Positions 48,652 through 60,601 are shown, counted from the stretch's first letter. The stretch: DNA of 64,000 bases from Pseudomonas sp. RSB 5.4 (GCF_037126175.1 NZ_CP146986.1:5456501-5520500); one strand, 5' to 3'. Translations and numbers: made by a program. The notes: generated by a model not told the origin, from the letters alone.

Positions 48652-49989
48652 ATGAGCAAGAAATACTTTGGTACTGATGGTATTCGTGGTCGTGTCGGTG
48701 AATATCCGATCACTCCGGACTTCATGCTCAAGCTCGGCTGGGCGGCTGGCATGGCCTTTCGCAAGATGGGCGCCTGCAAGGTGCTGGTCGGCAAGGACAC
48801 GCGAATTTCCGGCTACATGTTCGAGTCGGCTCTTGAAGCGGGCCTGACGTCGGCGGGCGCCGATGTAATGCTGCTTGGTCCGATGCCGACGCCGGCGATT
48901 GCCTATCTGTCGCGTACTTTCCAGGCCGAAGCAGGCATCGTGATCAGTGCTTCGCACAATCCGCATGATGATAATGGAATCAAGTTCTTTTCCGGTAAGG
49001 GCACGAAGTTGCCTGATGAGCTGGAGCTTATGATCGAAGAACTGCTTGACACCCCGATGGCTGTGGTTGAGTCGAGCAAGATCGGCAAGGTGTCGCGCAT
49101 TAACGACGCGTCGGGTCGCTACATCGAGTTCTGCAAAAGCAGTGTTCCCACCGGCACCAGTTTTTCCGGCCTGAAAATCGTGATCGACTGCGCAAACGGT
49201 GCGACCTACAAGGTTGCTCCAAGTGTATTCCGTGAGTTGGGTGCTGAAGTGGTCGTGCTTTCGGCTCAGCCCAATGGTCTGAACATCAATGAAAATTGCG
49301 GTTCGACCCATATGGGGCCGTTGCAGGCTGCTGTATTGGCTGAGCACGCTGATCTGGGTATCGCCTTCGATGGCGACGGTGATCGGGTGTTGATGGTCGA
49401 TCACACTGGCGCCATCGTCGATGGTGATGAGCTGCTGTTCATCATTGCGCGCGATCTGCACGAGCGTGGCAAGTTGCAGGGTGGCGTGGTCGGTACTCTG
49501 ATGAGCAACCTGGGTCTTGAGCTCGCGTTGGCGGATCTCTCGATTCCGTTCATTCGAGCGAATGTCGGTGATCGCTATGTGATCGCCGAGCTGCTGGAGC
49601 GCAACTGGCTGGTAGGTGGTGAGAATTCGGGCCACATCGTCTGCTTCAATCACACCACAACAGGTGATGCGATCATTGCTGCGTTGCAGGTGTTGATGGC
49701 ATTGAAAACCCGCAATGAAGGTCTTGCGCAAACGCGTCAGGTCTTGCGCAAGTGCCCTCAGGTGCTGATCAATGTGCGTTTCGGTGGTGGCGAAAGCCCG
49801 CTTGAGCATCCGGCTGTCAAGGAAGCCAGTGCACGCGTAACCCAGGCGATGGCGGGTCGAGGTCGTGTGCTTCTGCGCAAGTCCGGCACAGAGCCGCTGG
49901 TGCGTGTGATGGTCGAAGGCGAGGATGAAACTCAGGTTCGCAGCTATGCCGAAGAACTGGCAAAACTGGTTAGTGAAGTTTCTGCCTGA
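48652..49989 (+). CDS. glmM: Phosphoglucosamine mutase GlmM
   Basis: 445 aa. It turns glucosamine-6-phosphate into glucosamine-1-phosphate for peptidoglycan and LPS. The phosphoserine loop [19 protein letters not shown], the metal loop [13 protein letters not shown] and the phosphate-binding [15 protein letters not shown] are all present in order. The start [15 protein letters not shown] is typical. GGAGC precedes the ATG. Confidence 0.98.
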   Translation: MSKKYFGTDGIRGRVGEYPITPDFMLKLGWAAGMAFRKMGACKVLVGKDTRISGYMFESALEAGLTSAGADVMLLGPMPTPAIAYLSRTFQAEAGIVISASHNPHDDNGIKFFSGKGTKLPDELELMIEELLDTPMAVVESSKIGKVSRINDASGRYIEFCKSSVPTGTSFSGLKIVIDCANGATYKVAPSVFRELGAEVVVLSAQPNGLNINENCGSTHMGPLQAAVLAEHADLGIAFDGDGDRVLMVDHTGAIVDGDELLFIIARDLHERGKLQGGVVGTLMSNLGLELALADLSIPFIRANVGDRYVIAELLERNWLVGGENSGHIVCFNHTTTGDAIIAALQVLMALKTRNEGLAQTRQVLRKCPQVLINVRFGGGESPLEHPAVKEASARVTQAMAGRGRVLLRKSGTEPLVRVMVEGEDETQVRSYAEELAKLVSEVSA

Positions 49990-50054
49990 TTCGGCTTGCC
50001 AGCCATGATTGTGTTGGGTAACATCTGCGCCCACTTTGACCGACGAGGTACAGC

Positions 50055-50810
50055 ATGCGTCGCCCTATGGTAGCTGGTAACTGGAAGATGCACGGTACCC
50101 GCGCCAGCGTCGCTGAGCTGATCAACGGCCTTCGTCATCTGGCCTTGCCAAGCGGTGTTGATGTCGCGGTATTCCCGCCTTGCTTGCATATCAATCAAGT
50201 GATTGATGGTTTGAAAGGCAAATCGATTTCGGTCGGTGCGCAGAATTCTGCGGTGGAATCCATGCAAGGTGCGTTGACCGGTGAAATTGCACCGAGTCAG
50301 TTGGTGGATGCAGGTTGTTCCCTGGTGCTTGTCGGGCACTCCGAACGCCGCCAGATAATGGGCGAGCGAGACGGGATGCTGAATCGCAAGTTCGCAGCGG
50401 CACAGGCATGTGGCTTGATTCCGGTGTTGTGTGTAGGGGAAACCCTCGAGCAGCGCGAAGCCGGAAAAACTCTTGAGGTTGTCGGGCGTCAGCTGGGCAG
50501 CATCATCGAGGAGCTGGGTGTTGGTGCCTTTGCCAATGCAGTTATTGCTTACGAGCCTGTCTGGGCCATTGGTACCGGACTGACTGCAACGCCGCAACAG
50601 GCTCAGGATGTGCATAAAGCCATTCGCGAGCAGTTGGCGGCAGAGAATTCTGAAGTCGCACGAGGTGTGCGACTTCTATACGGCGGCAGCGTGAAGGCGG
50701 CCAATGCGGTCGAACTGTTCGGCATGCCGGATATCGATGGGGGGCTCATTGGTGGAGCTTCCCTGAATGCAGATGAGTTCGGTGCGATTTGTCGCGCCGC
50801 GGGAAACTGA
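50055..50810 (+). CDS. tpiA: Triosephosphate isomerase TpiA
   Basis: 251 aa glycolytic TIM-barrel enzyme. All catalytic residues are seen: Asn and Lys in AGNWKMHG, His in [10 protein letters not shown], Glu in [12 protein letters not shown], with the phosphate loop [17 protein letters not shown] precedes the ATG. secG starts 4 bases after the stop. Confidence 0.98.
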   Translation: MRRPMVAGNWKMHGTRASVAELINGLRHLALPSGVDVAVFPPCLHINQVIDGLKGKSISVGAQNSAVESMQGALTGEIAPSQLVDAGCSLVLVGHSERRQIMGERDGMLNRKFAAAQACGLIPVLCVGETLEQREAGKTLEVVGRQLGSIIEELGVGAFANAVIAYEPVWAIGTGLTATPQQAQDVHKAIREQLAAENSEVARGVRLLYGGSVKAANAVELFGMPDIDGGLIGGASLNADEFGAICRAAGN

Positions 50811-50814
50811 AAAA

Positions 50815-51201
50815 ATGCTGGAAACAGTCGTAGTCGTTTTTCATCTGCTGGGTGCATTGGGCGTAGTTGCTCTGGTTTTGCTGCAGCAGGGTAAGGGTGC
50901 GGACGCTGGCGCGTCTTTCGGAGCAGGTGCTTCAAATACTGTGTTCGGAAGCCAAGGTTCCTCTACCTTTCTTAGTAAGTTTACTGCTATACTTGCCGCC
51001 GGTTTCTTCATAACCAGCTTGGGGTTAGGTTACTTTGCTAAAGAGAAAGCTCATCAGCTGACTCAAGCAGGTTTGCCAGATCCAGCAGTGTTGGAAGTAC
51101 CTAAGCAACAAAAACCGGCTTCTGATGATGTCCCGGTGCTTCAAGAGCAAAAGTCGGCTACTCCAGCGACTGACGTACCTCCAGCTCAAGAGCAGAAGTA
51201 A
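50815..51201 (+). CDS. secG: Protein translocase subunit SecG
   Basis: 128 aa from ATG 50815. Two membrane helices ([20 protein letters not shown] and [20 protein letters not shown]) flank the conserved loop [20 protein letters not shown]. The C-terminus is Pro/Gln/Glu-rich (about 50 residues) and variable, as usual in Pseudomonas. It is part of the SecYEG channel. Its position before tRNA-Leu is typical. Confidence 0.96.
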   Translation: MLETVVVVFHLLGALGVVALVLLQQGKGADAGASFGAGASNTVFGSQGSSTFLSKFTAILAAGFFITSLGLGYFAKEKAHQLTQAGLPDPAVLEVPKQQKPASDDVPVLQEQKSATPATDVPPAQEQK

Positions 51202-51223
51202 GAAGGGTTTCAAACGTAGTTTT

Positions 51224-51309
51224 GCCGAGGTGGTGGAATTGGTAGACACGCAACCTTGAGGTGGTTGTGCCCATAGGGTGTAGGGGTTCGAGTCCCCTTC
51301 TCGGTACCA
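51224..51309 (+). tRNA. tRNA-Leu (anticodon GAG)
   Basis: GCCGAGG acceptor strand, D arm with GGTAGACACG, anticodon stem CAACC / GGTTG around loop TTGAGGT (anticodon GAG), a long variable arm typical of Leu, T arm GGGGTTCGAGTCCCC, and encoded CCA. It lies 22 bases after secG. Confidence 0.97.
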
Positions 51310-51321
51310 ATTAGTCAGGAG

Positions 51322-51344
51322 AGCCCGCTGTTGCGGGCTTTCTT
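51322..51344 (+). terminator. Terminator after tRNA-Leu
   Basis: AGCCCGC, loop TGTT, GCGGGCT, then TTCTT, 12 bases past the tRNA 3' end. Confidence 0.75.
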
Positions 51345-51406
51345 GCAGGTGGAAGGTTACATTGACCCTATAAGGGATCGGTCGTATACTTCCGCCCCAG
51401 CTTTGT

Positions 51407-51483
<77 letters not shown>

Positions 51484-51490
51484 GTTTAAG

Positions 51491-51513
51491 GAGCCCCTTT
51501 TCAGGGGCTTTTT
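51491..51513 (+). terminator. Terminator after initiator tRNA-Met
   Basis: AGCCCC, loop TTTTCA, GGGGCT, then a T run, 8 bases past the tRNA. Confidence 0.85.
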
Positions 51514-51558
51514 GTTAGCTGGACACTTTCTGCGCCGCTGTTCGACGGCGTTTCAAGG

Positions 51559-51580
51559 ATGGGCGTTTCGCCCATTTTTT
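51559..51580 (+). terminator. Second terminator or leader hairpin before rimP
   Basis: ATGGGCG, loop TTT, CGCCCAT, then TTTTT. It ends about 40 bases before the rimP GTG, so it separates rimP from the tRNA unit unless a promoter lies upstream, in which case it could attenuate the rimP-nusA-infB operon. Confidence 0.7.
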
Positions 51581-51621
51581 TATTTTGCAGCGCATGCATT
51601 TACATGCACGAGGGGGTTCAG

Positions 51622-52080
51622 GTGTCGAGCAAGCTAGAAGAGTTGCAGGCCTTGTTGGCCCCGGTGGTCGTGGCCCTAGGCTATGAATGCTGGGGTATCG
51701 AGTTTTCGGCTCAAGGTCGTCACTCGATGTTGCGTGTTTATATCGATAAAGAGGGTGGCGTGCTGGTGGACGATTGCGCCATTGTCAGCCGTCAGATCAG
51801 CGGTGTCCTGGATGTTGAAGATCCGATCTCCGTTGAATACACCCTCGAAGTTTCCTCGCCTGGCATGGAACGCCCACTGTTCACTCTTGAGCAGTTTGCA
51901 AAATTTGCCGGTGAACAAGTGAAGATCAAGCTGCGCTCGCCTTTCGAAGGTCGACGCAACTTTCAGGGCCTTCTGCGCGGTGTAGAAGAACAGGACGTCG
52001 TGGTGCAGGTAGAAGACCATGAGTTCCTGTTGCCGATCGATATGATCGACAAGGCCAACATTATTCCCAGTTTTGACTGA
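51622..52080 (+). CDS. rimP: Ribosome maturation factor RimP
   Basis: 152 aa from GTG 51622 with GAGGGGG upstream; the earlier ATG 51559 lies in a terminator stem and is unlikely. It acts in 30S assembly. The blocks [32 protein letters not shown] and [13 protein letters not shown] are typical of the family. It leads the operon with nusA 47 bases downstream. Confidence 0.96.
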   Translation: MSSKLEELQALLAPVVVALGYECWGIEFSAQGRHSMLRVYIDKEGGVLVDDCAIVSRQISGVLDVEDPISVEYTLEVSSPGMERPLFTLEQFAKFAGEQVKIKLRSPFEGRRNFQGLLRGVEEQDVVVQVEDHEFLLPIDMIDKANIIPSFD

Positions 52081-52127
52081 GACGCGGATCCCGCGGATCC
52101 AATGGCTTGCGAAAGGCGAGGCGTACG

Positions 52128-53609
52128 ATGAGCAAAGAAGTACTGCTGGTTGTTGAGTCGGTATCCAATGAAAAGGGCGTACCGGCAAGCGTGATTTTTG
52201 AAGCGCTGGAGCTGGCTCTGGCCACTGCTACCAAAAAGCGTTTTGAAGACGAAGTTGACCTGCGTGTGGAGATCAATCGCCACACCGGTTCCTATGAGAC
52301 TTTCCGTCGCTGGACAGTCGTCGAAGAGAATGACCTCGACGATCCTGCGATCGAAACCTGGCCAAGCAAGGTTGCCGAAACGCATCCTGGTGCCAAGGTC
52401 GGCGACGTCGTCGAAGAAAAGATCGAATCCATCGAGTTCGGCCGCATTGCTGCACAGACTGCCAAGCAAGTCATTGTGCAGAAAGTGCGTGAAGCCGAGC
52501 GCGCTCAAGTGGTCGACGCCTATCGCGAGCGCCTGGGAGAAATCATCTCCGGCACCGTGAAGAAAGTCACCCGCGACAACGTGATCGTCGATCTGGGCAA
52601 CAACGCTGAAGCGTTGCTGGCCCGTGAAGACATCATTTCTCGCGAAACCTTCCGTGTCGGTGTGCGTCTGCGTGCACTGCTCAAGGAAATCCGCACCGAG
52701 AACCGCGGCCCGCAGCTGATCCTGTCGCGCACCGCGCCGGAAATGCTGATCGAGTTGTTCCGCATCGAAGTGCCGGAAATCGCTGAAGGCCTGATCGAAG
52801 TAATGGCAGCGTCCCGTGATCCGGGTTCGCGTGCCAAGATCGCTGTCCGTTCCAAGGACAAACGCATCGACCCGCAGGGCGCGTGCATTGGTATGCGCGG
52901 TTCGCGCGTCCAGGCCGTGTCGGGCGAGTTGGGTGGCGAGCGTGTCGACATCGTCCTGTGGGACGATAACCCGGCGCAGTTCGTGATCAATGCCATGTCG
53001 CCGGCAGAAGTGGCGGCGATTATCGTTGACGAAGATGCCCATGCAATGGACATCGCCGTTGGCGCAGACAATCTGGCTCAGGCCATCGGTCGGGGTGGTC
53101 AGAACGTGCGTCTGGCGAGCCAGTTGACTGGCTGGACCCTGAACGTGATGACCGAATCGGACATCCAGGCTAAGCAGCAAGCAGAAACCGGCGACATCCT
53201 GCGCAACTTCATCGACGAGCTGGAAGTCGACGAAGAACTGGCTCAGGTGCTGGTAGATGAAGGCTTCACCAGCCTGGAAGAGATTGCCTACGTACCGTTG
53301 GAAGAAATGCTCAACATCGACGGCTTTGACGAAGATATCGTCAACGAGCTTCGCGCTCGTGCCAAGGATCGTTTGTTGACCAAAGCCATCGCTACTGAGG
53401 AAAAGCTGGCAGACGCCCATCCGGCCGAAGACCTGCTCTCGCTTGAGGGTATGGACAAGGATTTGGCGATGGAACTGGCGGTGCGCGGCGTAATTACCCG
53501 CGAAGACCTGGCCGAGCAGTCTATTGACGACCTGCTCGACATCGACGGCATTGACGATGATCGTGCCGGCAAGTTGATCATGGCCGCCCGAGCCCACTGG
53601 TTCGAGTAA
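52128..53609 (+). CDS. nusA: Transcription termination/antitermination factor NusA
   Basis: 493 aa from ATG 52128. The N-terminal polymerase-binding domain ([20 protein letters not shown]), S1 domain ([19 protein letters not shown]), two KH domains ([20 protein letters not shown] and [15 protein letters not shown]) and two acidic C-terminal repeats are in order. It sets pausing and termination by RNA polymerase. infB begins 27 bases after it. Confidence 0.98.
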   Translation: MSKEVLLVVESVSNEKGVPASVIFEALELALATATKKRFEDEVDLRVEINRHTGSYETFRRWTVVEENDLDDPAIETWPSKVAETHPGAKVGDVVEEKIESIEFGRIAAQTAKQVIVQKVREAERAQVVDAYRERLGEIISGTVKKVTRDNVIVDLGNNAEALLAREDIISRETFRVGVRLRALLKEIRTENRGPQLILSRTAPEMLIELFRIEVPEIAEGLIEVMAASRDPGSRAKIAVRSKDKRIDPQGACIGMRGSRVQAVSGELGGERVDIVLWDDNPAQFVINAMSPAEVAAIIVDEDAHAMDIAVGADNLAQAIGRGGQNVRLASQLTGWTLNVMTESDIQAKQQAETGDILRNFIDELEVDEELAQVLVDEGFTSLEEIAYVPLEEMLNIDGFDEDIVNELRARAKDRLLTKAIATEEKLADAHPAEDLLSLEGMDKDLAMELAVRGVITREDLAEQSIDDLLDIDGIDDDRAGKLIMAARAHWFE

Positions 53610-53636
53610 GTAGGCGCGGCCTGAGGAGAGAAGTGC

Positions 53637-56156
53637 ATGACGCAAGTCACGGTGAAACAACTGGCCGATGAGGTCAAAACACCGGTAGAGCGCCTGTTGC
53701 AGCAGATGCGTGAGGCAGGTCTGCCGCACACCGCCGCCGAAGAAAATGTGACTGACAGTGAGAAGCAATCCCTGCTGACTCACTTGAAGAGCAGCCACAA
53801 GGCGAAAGTGGAAGAACCACGCAAGATCACGCTGCAGCGTAAAACCACCAGCACCCTACGTGTGGCTGGTAGCAAGAGCATCAGCGTTGAAGTCCGCAAA
53901 AAGAAAGTTTTCGTACAGCGTAGCCCGGAAGAAATCGAAGCCGAGCGCAAGCGTGAACTGGAAGAGCGTCGCGCAGTAGAAAATGCTGCTCGTCAGAAGG
54001 CTGAAGAAGAAGCCAAGCAGCGCGCTGAAGAAGAAGCGCGTCGCCAGCCTGCCGCTGCGCCGTCCGCTCCTGCCGAAGCTGTTGCAGCACCTGCGCCAGT
54101 CGCTGAACCTGTGCGCGATGCCGCGCCGGTTGCTGCTGCGCCAGCTGCCGACACTCGCAAGCGTGACGAACAGCGCCGTCCGGACAAGCCACGTGCCGAC
54201 GATAACAATCGTCGCGGCGGTGGTGGCGATGGCGAGCGCAAAAACGCTCCGCATCGCGCATCGGTCAAAGAAAAAGCGCCGGCTCCACGTGTGGCACCAC
54301 GCACTACCGACGAAGAAAGCGATGGCTTCCGTCGTGGTGGTCGCGGCAAGGCCAAGCTGAAGAAACGCAACGCTCACGGTTTCCAGAACCCTACCGGTCC
54401 TGTCGTGCGTGAAGTGAAGATCGGCGAGACCATCACTGTTGGCGATCTCGCCCAGCAGATGTCGGTCAAGGCTGCTGAAATCATCAAGTTCATGTTCAAA
54501 CTGGGCACTCCAGCGACCATCAACCAGGTACTCGATCAGGAAACTGCTCAACTGGTTGCTGAAGAGCTGGGCCACAAAGTGACCCTGGTCAGCGACACCG
54601 CCCTGGAAGATTCCCTGGCCGAGTCCCTGAAGTTTGAAGGTGAGGCAGTTTCCCGTGCCCCCGTCGTGACCGTAATGGGCCACGTTGACCACGGTAAGAC
54701 TTCCCTGCTCGACTACATCCGTCGTGCCAAGGTTGCAGCGGGCGAAGCCGGCGGCATTACCCAGCACATCGGCGCATACCACGTTGAAACCGACCGTGGC
54801 ATGGTGACGTTCCTCGACACCCCGGGTCACGCTGCGTTTACCGCAATGCGTGCCCGTGGTGCCAAGGCGACCGACATCGTGATCCTGGTGGTTGCGGCGG
54901 ACGACGGCGTGATGCCGCAAACCATCGAGGCTGTTCAGCACGCTCAGGCGGCTGGCGTTCCTCTGGTGGTTGCGGTGAACAAGATCGACAAGCCTGGTGC
55001 CGACCTCGATCGCATCCGCAGCGAACTGTCGGTTCACGGCGTGACTTCCGAAGAGTGGGGCGGCGACACTCCATTCGTACCGGTTTCGGCGAAAATGGGT
55101 ACAGGCGTTGACGAACTGCTCGAAGCCGTTCTGCTGCAGGCCGAAGTTCTCGAACTGACCGCCACTCCATCGGCTCCTGGCCGTGGTGTTGTCGTTGAAT
55201 CGCGTCTGGACAAGGGCCGTGGCCCAGTGGCCACCGTGCTGGTTCAGGACGGTACGCTGCGTCAAGGCGACATGGTGCTGGTCGGCTCGAACTATGGCCG
55301 CGTGCGCGCCATGCTCGACGAGAACGGCAAGCCGATCAAGGAAGCAGGTCCGGCCATTCCGGTCGAGATCCTGGGTCTTGACGGTACACCAGACGCTGGC
55401 GACGAGATGAGCGTGGTTGCTGACGAGAAGAAAGCCCGTGAAGTGGCTCTGTTCCGTCAAGGCAAGTTCCGCGAAGTCAAACTGGCTCGCGCTCACGCCG
55501 GCAAGCTGGAAAACATCTTCGAAAACATGGGTCAGGAAGAGAAGAAGACGCTCAACATCGTCCTCAAATCCGACGTCCGTGGTTCGCTGGAAGCTTTGCA
55601 GGGCGCTCTGAACGGCCTGGGTAATGACGAAGTGCAAGTGCGCGTAGTCGGTGGCGGTGTCGGTGGTATCACCGAGTCCGACGCCAATCTGGCACTGGCT
55701 TCCAACGCTGTACTGTTCGGCTTCAACGTGCGTGCCGATGCTGGCGCACGGAAGATCGTCGAGCAGGAAGGTCTGGACATGCGTTACTACAACGTGATCT
55801 ACGACATCATCGAAGACGTCAAGAAAGCCCTGACCGGCATGCTCGGCAGCGATGTTCGCGAGAACATCCTGGGCGTGGCCGAAGTGCGCGACGTGTTCCG
55901 TTCGCCGAAGTTTGGCGCGATCGCCGGTTGCATGGTGATCGAAGGTGTTGTGCACCGTAACCGTCCGATCCGTGTACTGCGTGAAGACATCGTTATCTTC
56001 GAAGGCGAGCTGGAATCCCTGCGCCGCTTCAAGGATGACGCTTCCGAAGTACGTGCCGGCATGGAGTGCGGTATCGGCGTGAAGAGCTACAACGACGTCA
56101 AAGTCGGTGACAAGATCGAAGTCTTCGAGAAGGTTCAGGTTGCTCGCAGCCTCTGA
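53637..56156 (+). CDS. infB: Translation initiation factor IF-2
   Basis: 839 aa. The N-terminal region is long, charged and Ala/Glu/Arg-rich (about residues 90-240). The GTPase domain has G1 [15 protein letters not shown]3 [15 protein letters not shown] and G4 NKIDKPGA. Beta-barrel and initiator-tRNA-binding domains follow. It places fMet-tRNA on the 30S subunit; the initiator tRNA gene lies 2 kb upstream. Internal starts giving a shorter form are known in E. coli and may exist here. Confidence 0.98.
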   Translation: MTQVTVKQLADEVKTPVERLLQQMREAGLPHTAAEENVTDSEKQSLLTHLKSSHKAKVEEPRKITLQRKTTSTLRVAGSKSISVEVRKKKVFVQRSPEEIEAERKRELEERRAVENAARQKAEEEAKQRAEEEARRQPAAAPSAPAEAVAAPAPVAEPVRDAAPVAAAPAADTRKRDEQRRPDKPRADDNNRRGGGGDGERKNAPHRASVKEKAPAPRVAPRTTDEESDGFRRGGRGKAKLKKRNAHGFQNPTGPVVREVKIGETITVGDLAQQMSVKAAEIIKFMFKLGTPATINQVLDQETAQLVAEELGHKVTLVSDTALEDSLAESLKFEGEAVSRAPVVTVMGHVDHGKTSLLDYIRRAKVAAGEAGGITQHIGAYHVETDRGMVTFLDTPGHAAFTAMRARGAKATDIVILVVAADDGVMPQTIEAVQHAQAAGVPLVVAVNKIDKPGADLDRIRSELSVHGVTSEEWGGDTPFVPVSAKMGTGVDELLEAVLLQAEVLELTATPSAPGRGVVVESRLDKGRGPVATVLVQDGTLRQGDMVLVGSNYGRVRAMLDENGKPIKEAGPAIPVEILGLDGTPDAGDEMSVVADEKKAREVALFRQGKFREVKLARAHAGKLENIFENMGQEEKKTLNIVLKSDVRGSLEALQGALNGLGNDEVQVRVVGGGVGGITESDANLALASNAVLFGFNVRADAGARKIVEQEGLDMRYYNVIYDIIEDVKKALTGMLGSDVRENILGVAEVRDVFRSPKFGAIAGCMVIEGVVHRNRPIRVLREDIVIFEGELESLRRFKDDASEVRAGMECGIGVKSYNDVKVGDKIEVFEKVQVARSL

Positions 56157-56227
56157 CTCGCGCACTTCAAGGGCCACGCCGAGCCGCCGCATGCAGATGC
56201 GCGCCACGGCGTCAGGACTCTAAACGC

Positions 56228-56261
56228 AACGCCCGGTCTGGCTTTTGTCAGGCCGGGCGTT
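56228..56261 (+). terminator. Hairpin between infB and rbfA
   Basis: AACGCCCGG-T-CTG / CAG-G-CCGGGCGTT around an eight-base loop, with one mismatch and no good T run. Since infB and rbfA are usually in one transcript, it may lower rather than stop read-through. Confidence 0.5.
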
Positions 56262-56316
56262 TGCCGCTTTCAGACCTTGCGGGTTTCACCGTGGGGCAGT
56301 AACAGGTAACAAAATC

Positions 56317-56715
56317 ATGGCAAAAGAATACAGCCGTACCCAACGTATCGGCGATCAGATGCAGCGTGAGCTGGCCCAACTGATCCGTCGTGAAGTCAAA
56401 GACCCGCGCGTCGGCCTGGTCACCATTACCGCTGTGGAAGTCAGCCGTGACGTCGGTCACGCGAAGATCTTCATCACCGTGATGGGGCAGGACAACGCCG
56501 AAGACATCGCGCAAAGCATCAAGGTGCTCAACGCTGCCGCAGGTTTCCTGCGCATGCAGCTGGCCCGTGAGATGAAGCTGCGCAGCGTGCCGCAATTGCA
56601 CTTCCACTACGACGAAAGCGTCGTGCGTGGCGCGCACCTGTCGGCCCTGATCGAGCGCGCCGTGGCTGAGGACAATCAGCACCTGGCCGCTGCACCTGAA
56701 GACACCAAGGAGTAA
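56317..56715 (+). CDS. rbfA: Ribosome-binding factor RbfA
   Basis: 132 aa from ATG 56317 ([19 protein letters not shown]); the upstream in-frame ATG 56245 lies in a hairpin region. A KH-type fold protein that helps 16S rRNA processing and cold adaptation. The end of the fold [19 protein letters not shown] is typical. truB starts 4 bases after the stop. Confidence 0.96.
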   Translation: MAKEYSRTQRIGDQMQRELAQLIRREVKDPRVGLVTITAVEVSRDVGHAKIFITVMGQDNAEDIAQSIKVLNAAAGFLRMQLAREMKLRSVPQLHFHYDESVVRGAHLSALIERAVAEDNQHLAAAPEDTKE

Positions 56716-56719
56716 TTCG

Positions 56720-57637
56720 GTGGCTCAGGTCAAACGTATCCGTCGTAACGTCAGCGGTATCATCCTGCTCGACAAGCCGCTGGGGTTCACCTCCAACGCC
56801 GCGTTGCAGAAGGTTCGCTGGTTGCTCAACGCCGAGAAGGCCGGTCACACCGGCAGTCTCGACCCGCTGGCCACCGGTGTCTTGCCGCTGTGCTTTGGCG
56901 AGGCAACGAAGTTTTCGCAATACCTGCTCGATTCCGACAAGGGTTACGAGACCCTGGCGCAACTGGGCAAGACCACCACCACGGCGGACGCCGAGGGTGA
57001 GGTTTTGCAGGAGCGTCCGGTGACCGTTGGTCGCGTCGATGTCGAAGCGGTTCTGCCGAAATTTCGTGGGCAAATCAGTCAGATACCGCCGATGTACTCG
57101 GCACTCAAGCGTGACGGTCAGCCGCTGTACAAGCTGGCCCGTGCAGGCGAAGTAGTGGAGCGCGAACCGCGTTCTGTTACTATTGCGCGCTTGGAATTGC
57201 TGGCCTTCGAAGGCGATACTGCGCGTCTTGCGGTGGATTGCAGCAAGGGCACCTATATCCGCACCCTGGTGGAGGATATCGGTGAGCAACTCGGTTGTGG
57301 TGCGTACGTCGCGGAATTGCGTCGTACCCAGGCCGGGCCTTTCACCCTGGCGCAGACCGTAACCCTCGAAGAGCTGGAAGCGGTACATGCCGAAGGCGGC
57401 AACGAAGCGGTCGACCGTTTCCTGATGCCATCGGACAGCGGCCTGCAGGATTGGCCGCTGCTGCACTTCTCCGAAGCGAGTGCGTTCTACTGGCTCAACG
57501 GCCAGCCGGTACGCGCCCCGGATGCTCCGAAGTTCGGCATGGTACGGGTACAGGATCACAATGGTCGCTTCATCGGTATCGGTGAAGTGAGCGAAGACGG
57601 GCGCATCGCGCCGCGTCGACTGATTCGGTCAGAATGA
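56720..57637 (+). CDS. truB: tRNA pseudouridine(55) synthase TruB
   Basis: 305 aa starting at GTG 56720. The catalytic Asp is in [40 protein letters not shown] and [20 protein letters not shown] are typical family blocks, and a C-terminal PUA-like domain follows. It makes the universal T-loop pseudouridine. Confidence 0.97.
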   Translation: MAQVKRIRRNVSGIILLDKPLGFTSNAALQKVRWLLNAEKAGHTGSLDPLATGVLPLCFGEATKFSQYLLDSDKGYETLAQLGKTTTTADAEGEVLQERPVTVGRVDVEAVLPKFRGQISQIPPMYSALKRDGQPLYKLARAGEVVEREPRSVTIARLELLAFEGDTARLAVDCSKGTYIRTLVEDIGEQLGCGAYVAELRRTQAGPFTLAQTVTLEELEAVHAEGGNEAVDRFLMPSDSGLQDWPLLHFSEASAFYWLNGQPVRAPDAPKFGMVRVQDHNGRFIGIGEVSEDGRIAPRRLIRSE

Positions 57638-57687
57638 CCGAACGAGTGTGGCTGTTAACAGGCACGGTCACTACTCATTTATAGATA

Positions 57688-57733
57688 CAGGGATTTGTCC
57701 CTGGCCTGTTGAAACTGTTTTTGAAACAGTTTC
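57688..57733 (+). promoter_or_regulatory. Two hairpins in the rpsO leader
   Basis: CAGGGA-TTTG-TCCCTG at 57688-57703 and GAAACTGTTT-TTG-AAACAGTTTC at 57711-57733, both perfect, end 19 bases before the rpsO ATG. S15 represses its own mRNA through leader structure in several bacteria, so this is a candidate operator; the second stem with its T-rich sides could also end truB transcripts. Confidence 0.5.
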
Positions 57734-57752
57734 CTGATAAAAGGATTGCCTC

Positions 57753-58022
57753 ATGGCTCTCGACGTTCAAGAAAAAGCTCAAATCGTTGCCGACTACCAG
57801 CAAGCTGTTGGTGATACTGGTTCGCCAGAAGTGCAAGTTGCACTGCTGACCGCCAACATCAACAAACTGCAAGGTCACTTCAAGGCCAACGGTAAAGACC
57901 ACCACTCCCGTCGTGGTCTGATCCGCATGGTAAACCAGCGTCGCAAGCTGCTGGACTACCTGAAAGGCAAAGATCTGAGCCGTTACAGCGCTCTGATCGG
58001 CCGCCTGGGTCTGCGTCGCTAA
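57753..58022 (+). CDS. rpsO: 30S ribosomal protein S15
   Basis: 89 aa, the standard length. [40 protein letters not shown] and [20 protein letters not shown] are the conserved rRNA-binding blocks. AAGGAT precedes the ATG. It stands before pnp as in most gammaproteobacteria. Confidence 0.98.
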   Translation: MALDVQEKAQIVADYQQAVGDTGSPEVQVALLTANINKLQGHFKANGKDHHSRRGLIRMVNQRRKLLDYLKGKDLSRYSALIGRLGLRR

Positions 58023-58215
58023 TCAGCGATTGCGCTATGAGGTTGGTTGTCTGTCAGGCATCAGCGGTTTTCCGCTGGTGGCTGGCAGGCTCCCAGCCTC
58101 AAGTTTTATCTGCACTACCGTTTTACCCGGACAGTCAGCGGGCCGATTCCCGACATTGCCCAAGAATTTCGCAAGAAACCAGTTCCCCCAAGAGCCACAA
58201 AGAAGGTAGGACACC

Positions 58216-60321
58216 GTGAACCCGGTAATCAAAAAATTCCAGTTCGGTCAGTCGACCGTTACCCTCGAGACTGGCCGTATCGCCCGTCAGGCCTCCGGCG
58301 CAGTATTGGTCACCGTTGACGACGACGTCAGCGTATTGGTGACCGTCGTCGGTGCCAAGCAAGCCGATCCAGGCAAGGGCTTCTTCCCTCTGTCCGTTCA
58401 CTACCAGGAAAAGACTTACGCTGCCGGTAAGATCCCTGGCGGTTTCTTCAAGCGCGAAGGCCGTCCTTCCGAGAAAGAAACCCTGACTTCCCGACTGATC
58501 GACCGTCCGATCCGTCCGCTGTTCCCAGAAGGCTTCATGAACGAAGTGCAGGTTGTCTGCACCGTCGTTTCCACCAGCAAGAAGACCGATCCGGACATCG
58601 CTGCGATGATCGGTACCTCGGCTGCCCTGGCCATCTCGGGCATTCCGTTCGACGGCCCGATCGGCGCCGCTCGCGTAGCGTTCCACGAAAGCACCGGCTA
58701 CCTGCTGAACCCGACCTACGAGCAGCAAGCTGCTTCGAGCCTGGACATGGTCGTTGCCGGTACTGCGGACGCCGTGCTGATGGTTGAGTCGGAAGCCAAA
58801 GAGCTGACCGAAGACCAGATGCTGGGCGCGGTACTGTTCGCTCACGACGAATTCCAGGTGGTGATCAACGCCGTTAAAGAACTGGCCGCTGAAGCTGCCA
58901 AGCCAACCTGGACCTGGGCGCCTGCTCCAGAAGCCACCGAACTGCTGGGCGCGATCCGTGCCGAGTTCGGCGAAGCGATCTCCCAGGCTTACACCATCAC
59001 CGTCAAGGCTGACCGCTACGCCCGTCTGGGCGAGCTGAAAGACCAGGTTGTGGCCAAGCTGTCCGGCGAAGAAGGCCAGCCTTCGGCTGCTGATGTCAAA
59101 GCGGCTTTCGGCGAAATCGAATACCGCACCGTTCGCGAAAACATCGTTAACGGCAAGCCACGTATCGACGGTCGCGACACCCGCACCGTACGTCCGCTGA
59201 ACATCGAAGTCGGCGTTCTGCCGAAGACTCACGGTTCGGCGCTGTTCACCCGTGGCGAAACCCAGGCTCTGGTAGTCGCGACGCTGGGTACTGCCCGTGA
59301 CGCACAGCTGCTGGACACCCTGGAAGGCGAGAAGAAAGACCCGTTCATGCTGCACTACAACTTCCCGCCGTTCTCGGTAGGCGAGTGTGGTCGCATGGGT
59401 GGTGCTGGTCGTCGTGAAATCGGTCACGGCCGTCTGGCCCGTCGTTCGGTTTCGGCCATGCTGCCAGCCGCTGACGTGTTCCCGTACACCATCCGTGTGG
59501 TTTCGGAAATCACCGAATCCAACGGTTCGAGCTCGATGGCTTCCGTTTGCGGCGCTTCCCTGGCCCTGATGGACGCTGGCGTTCCAATGAAGGCGCCGGT
59601 TGCCGGTATCGCCATGGGTCTGGTTAAAGAAGGCGAGAAGTTCGCCGTCCTGACCGACATCCTGGGTGACGAAGACCACCTGGGCGACATGGACTTCAAG
59701 GTAGCCGGTACCGCCAAAGGCGTTACTGCGCTGCAGATGGACATCAAGATCAAGGGCATCACCGAAGAGATCATGGAAATCGCTCTGGGCCAAGCCCTGG
59801 AAGCGCGCCTGAACATCCTCGGCCAGATGAACCAGATCATTGGTCAGTCGCGTACCGAACTGTCGGCCAACGCTCCGACCATGATCGCGATGAAGATCGA
59901 CACCGACAAGATCCGTGACGTTATCGGTAAAGGTGGCGCGACCATCCGTGCGATCTGCGAAGAAACCAAGGCTTCGATCGACATCGAAGACGACGGTTCG
60001 ATCAAGATCTTCGGCGAAACCAAGGATGCCGCAGAAGCTGCTCGTCAGCGCGTTCTGAGCATCACTGCAGAAGCTGAAATCGGCAAGATCTACGTCGGCA
60101 AGGTTGAGCGCATCGTCGACTTCGGCGCATTCGTCAACATCCTGCCGGGCAAGGATGGTCTGGTGCACATCTCGATGCTGAGCGACGCTCGCGTAGAGAA
60201 AGTCACCGACATCCTGAAAGAAGGCCAGGAAGTGGAAGTGCTGGTACTGGACGTGGACAACCGCGGCCGTATCAAGCTGTCCATCAAAGACGTGGCAGCG
60301 GCCAAGGCTTCGGGCGTTTAA
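58216..60321 (+). CDS. pnp: Polyribonucleotide nucleotidyltransferase (PNPase)
   Basis: 701 aa starting at GTG 58216. Two RNase PH-like domains (the second with [20 protein letters not shown]) are followed by KH ([20 protein letters not shown]) and S1 ([20 protein letters not shown]) domains. It degrades RNA 3' to 5' using phosphate and is part of the degradosome. It follows rpsO by about 190 bases; a terminator follows. Confidence 0.98.
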   Translation: MNPVIKKFQFGQSTVTLETGRIARQASGAVLVTVDDDVSVLVTVVGAKQADPGKGFFPLSVHYQEKTYAAGKIPGGFFKREGRPSEKETLTSRLIDRPIRPLFPEGFMNEVQVVCTVVSTSKKTDPDIAAMIGTSAALAISGIPFDGPIGAARVAFHESTGYLLNPTYEQQAASSLDMVVAGTADAVLMVESEAKELTEDQMLGAVLFAHDEFQVVINAVKELAAEAAKPTWTWAPAPEATELLGAIRAEFGEAISQAYTITVKADRYARLGELKDQVVAKLSGEEGQPSAADVKAAFGEIEYRTVRENIVNGKPRIDGRDTRTVRPLNIEVGVLPKTHGSALFTRGETQALVVATLGTARDAQLLDTLEGEKKDPFMLHYNFPPFSVGECGRMGGAGRREIGHGRLARRSVSAMLPAADVFPYTIRVVSEITESNGSSSMASVCGASLALMDAGVPMKAPVAGIAMGLVKEGEKFAVLTDILGDEDHLGDMDFKVAGTAKGVTALQMDIKIKGITEEIMEIALGQALEARLNILGQMNQIIGQSRTELSANAPTMIAMKIDTDKIRDVIGKGGATIRAICEETKASIDIEDDGSIKIFGETKDAAEAARQRVLSITAEAEIGKIYVGKVERIVDFGAFVNILPGKDGLVHISMLSDARVEKVTDILKEGQEVEVLVLDVDNRGRIKLSIKDVAAAKASGV

Positions 60322-60350
60322 TCACCCCACAGCTTTAGCGCAATGAAAAT

Positions 60351-60381
60351 GCCCCACCGTGAAAACGGTGGGGCATTTTTT
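60351..60381 (+). terminator. Terminator after pnp
   Basis: GCCCCACCGT, loop GAAA, ACGGTGGGGC, then a run of six T: a 10-bp stem with a tetraloop. Confidence 0.95.
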
Positions 60382-60449
60382 GTCTGCGACATATAGGATT
60401 GCCGTACGAAGTTGCCGACCCTCGTAACCGGTGCTAGGTTTAGCCCACC

Positions 60450-60525
60450 GCCCGTGTAGCTCAGCCGGTAGAGCAGCGCACTCGTAACGCGAAGGTCGCA
60501 GGTTCGATTCCTGTCTCGGGCACCA
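60450..60525 (+). tRNA. tRNA-Thr (anticodon CGT)
   Basis: 76 bases with D arm GCTCAGCCGGTAGAGC, anticodon loop CTCGTAA (anticodon CGT, Thr), T arm CAGGTTCGATTCCTG and encoded CCA. The acceptor stem GCCCGTG / CTCGGGC has one T-T mismatch at the sixth pair; the rest is regular. Confidence 0.93.
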
Positions 60526-60601
60526 TACTCGTTTTCACCGACGTTCGGTGAGTCGGATTTCCCAGGGGCATGCGCCGGAAACGATGCACCGCAATTACCC
60601 G

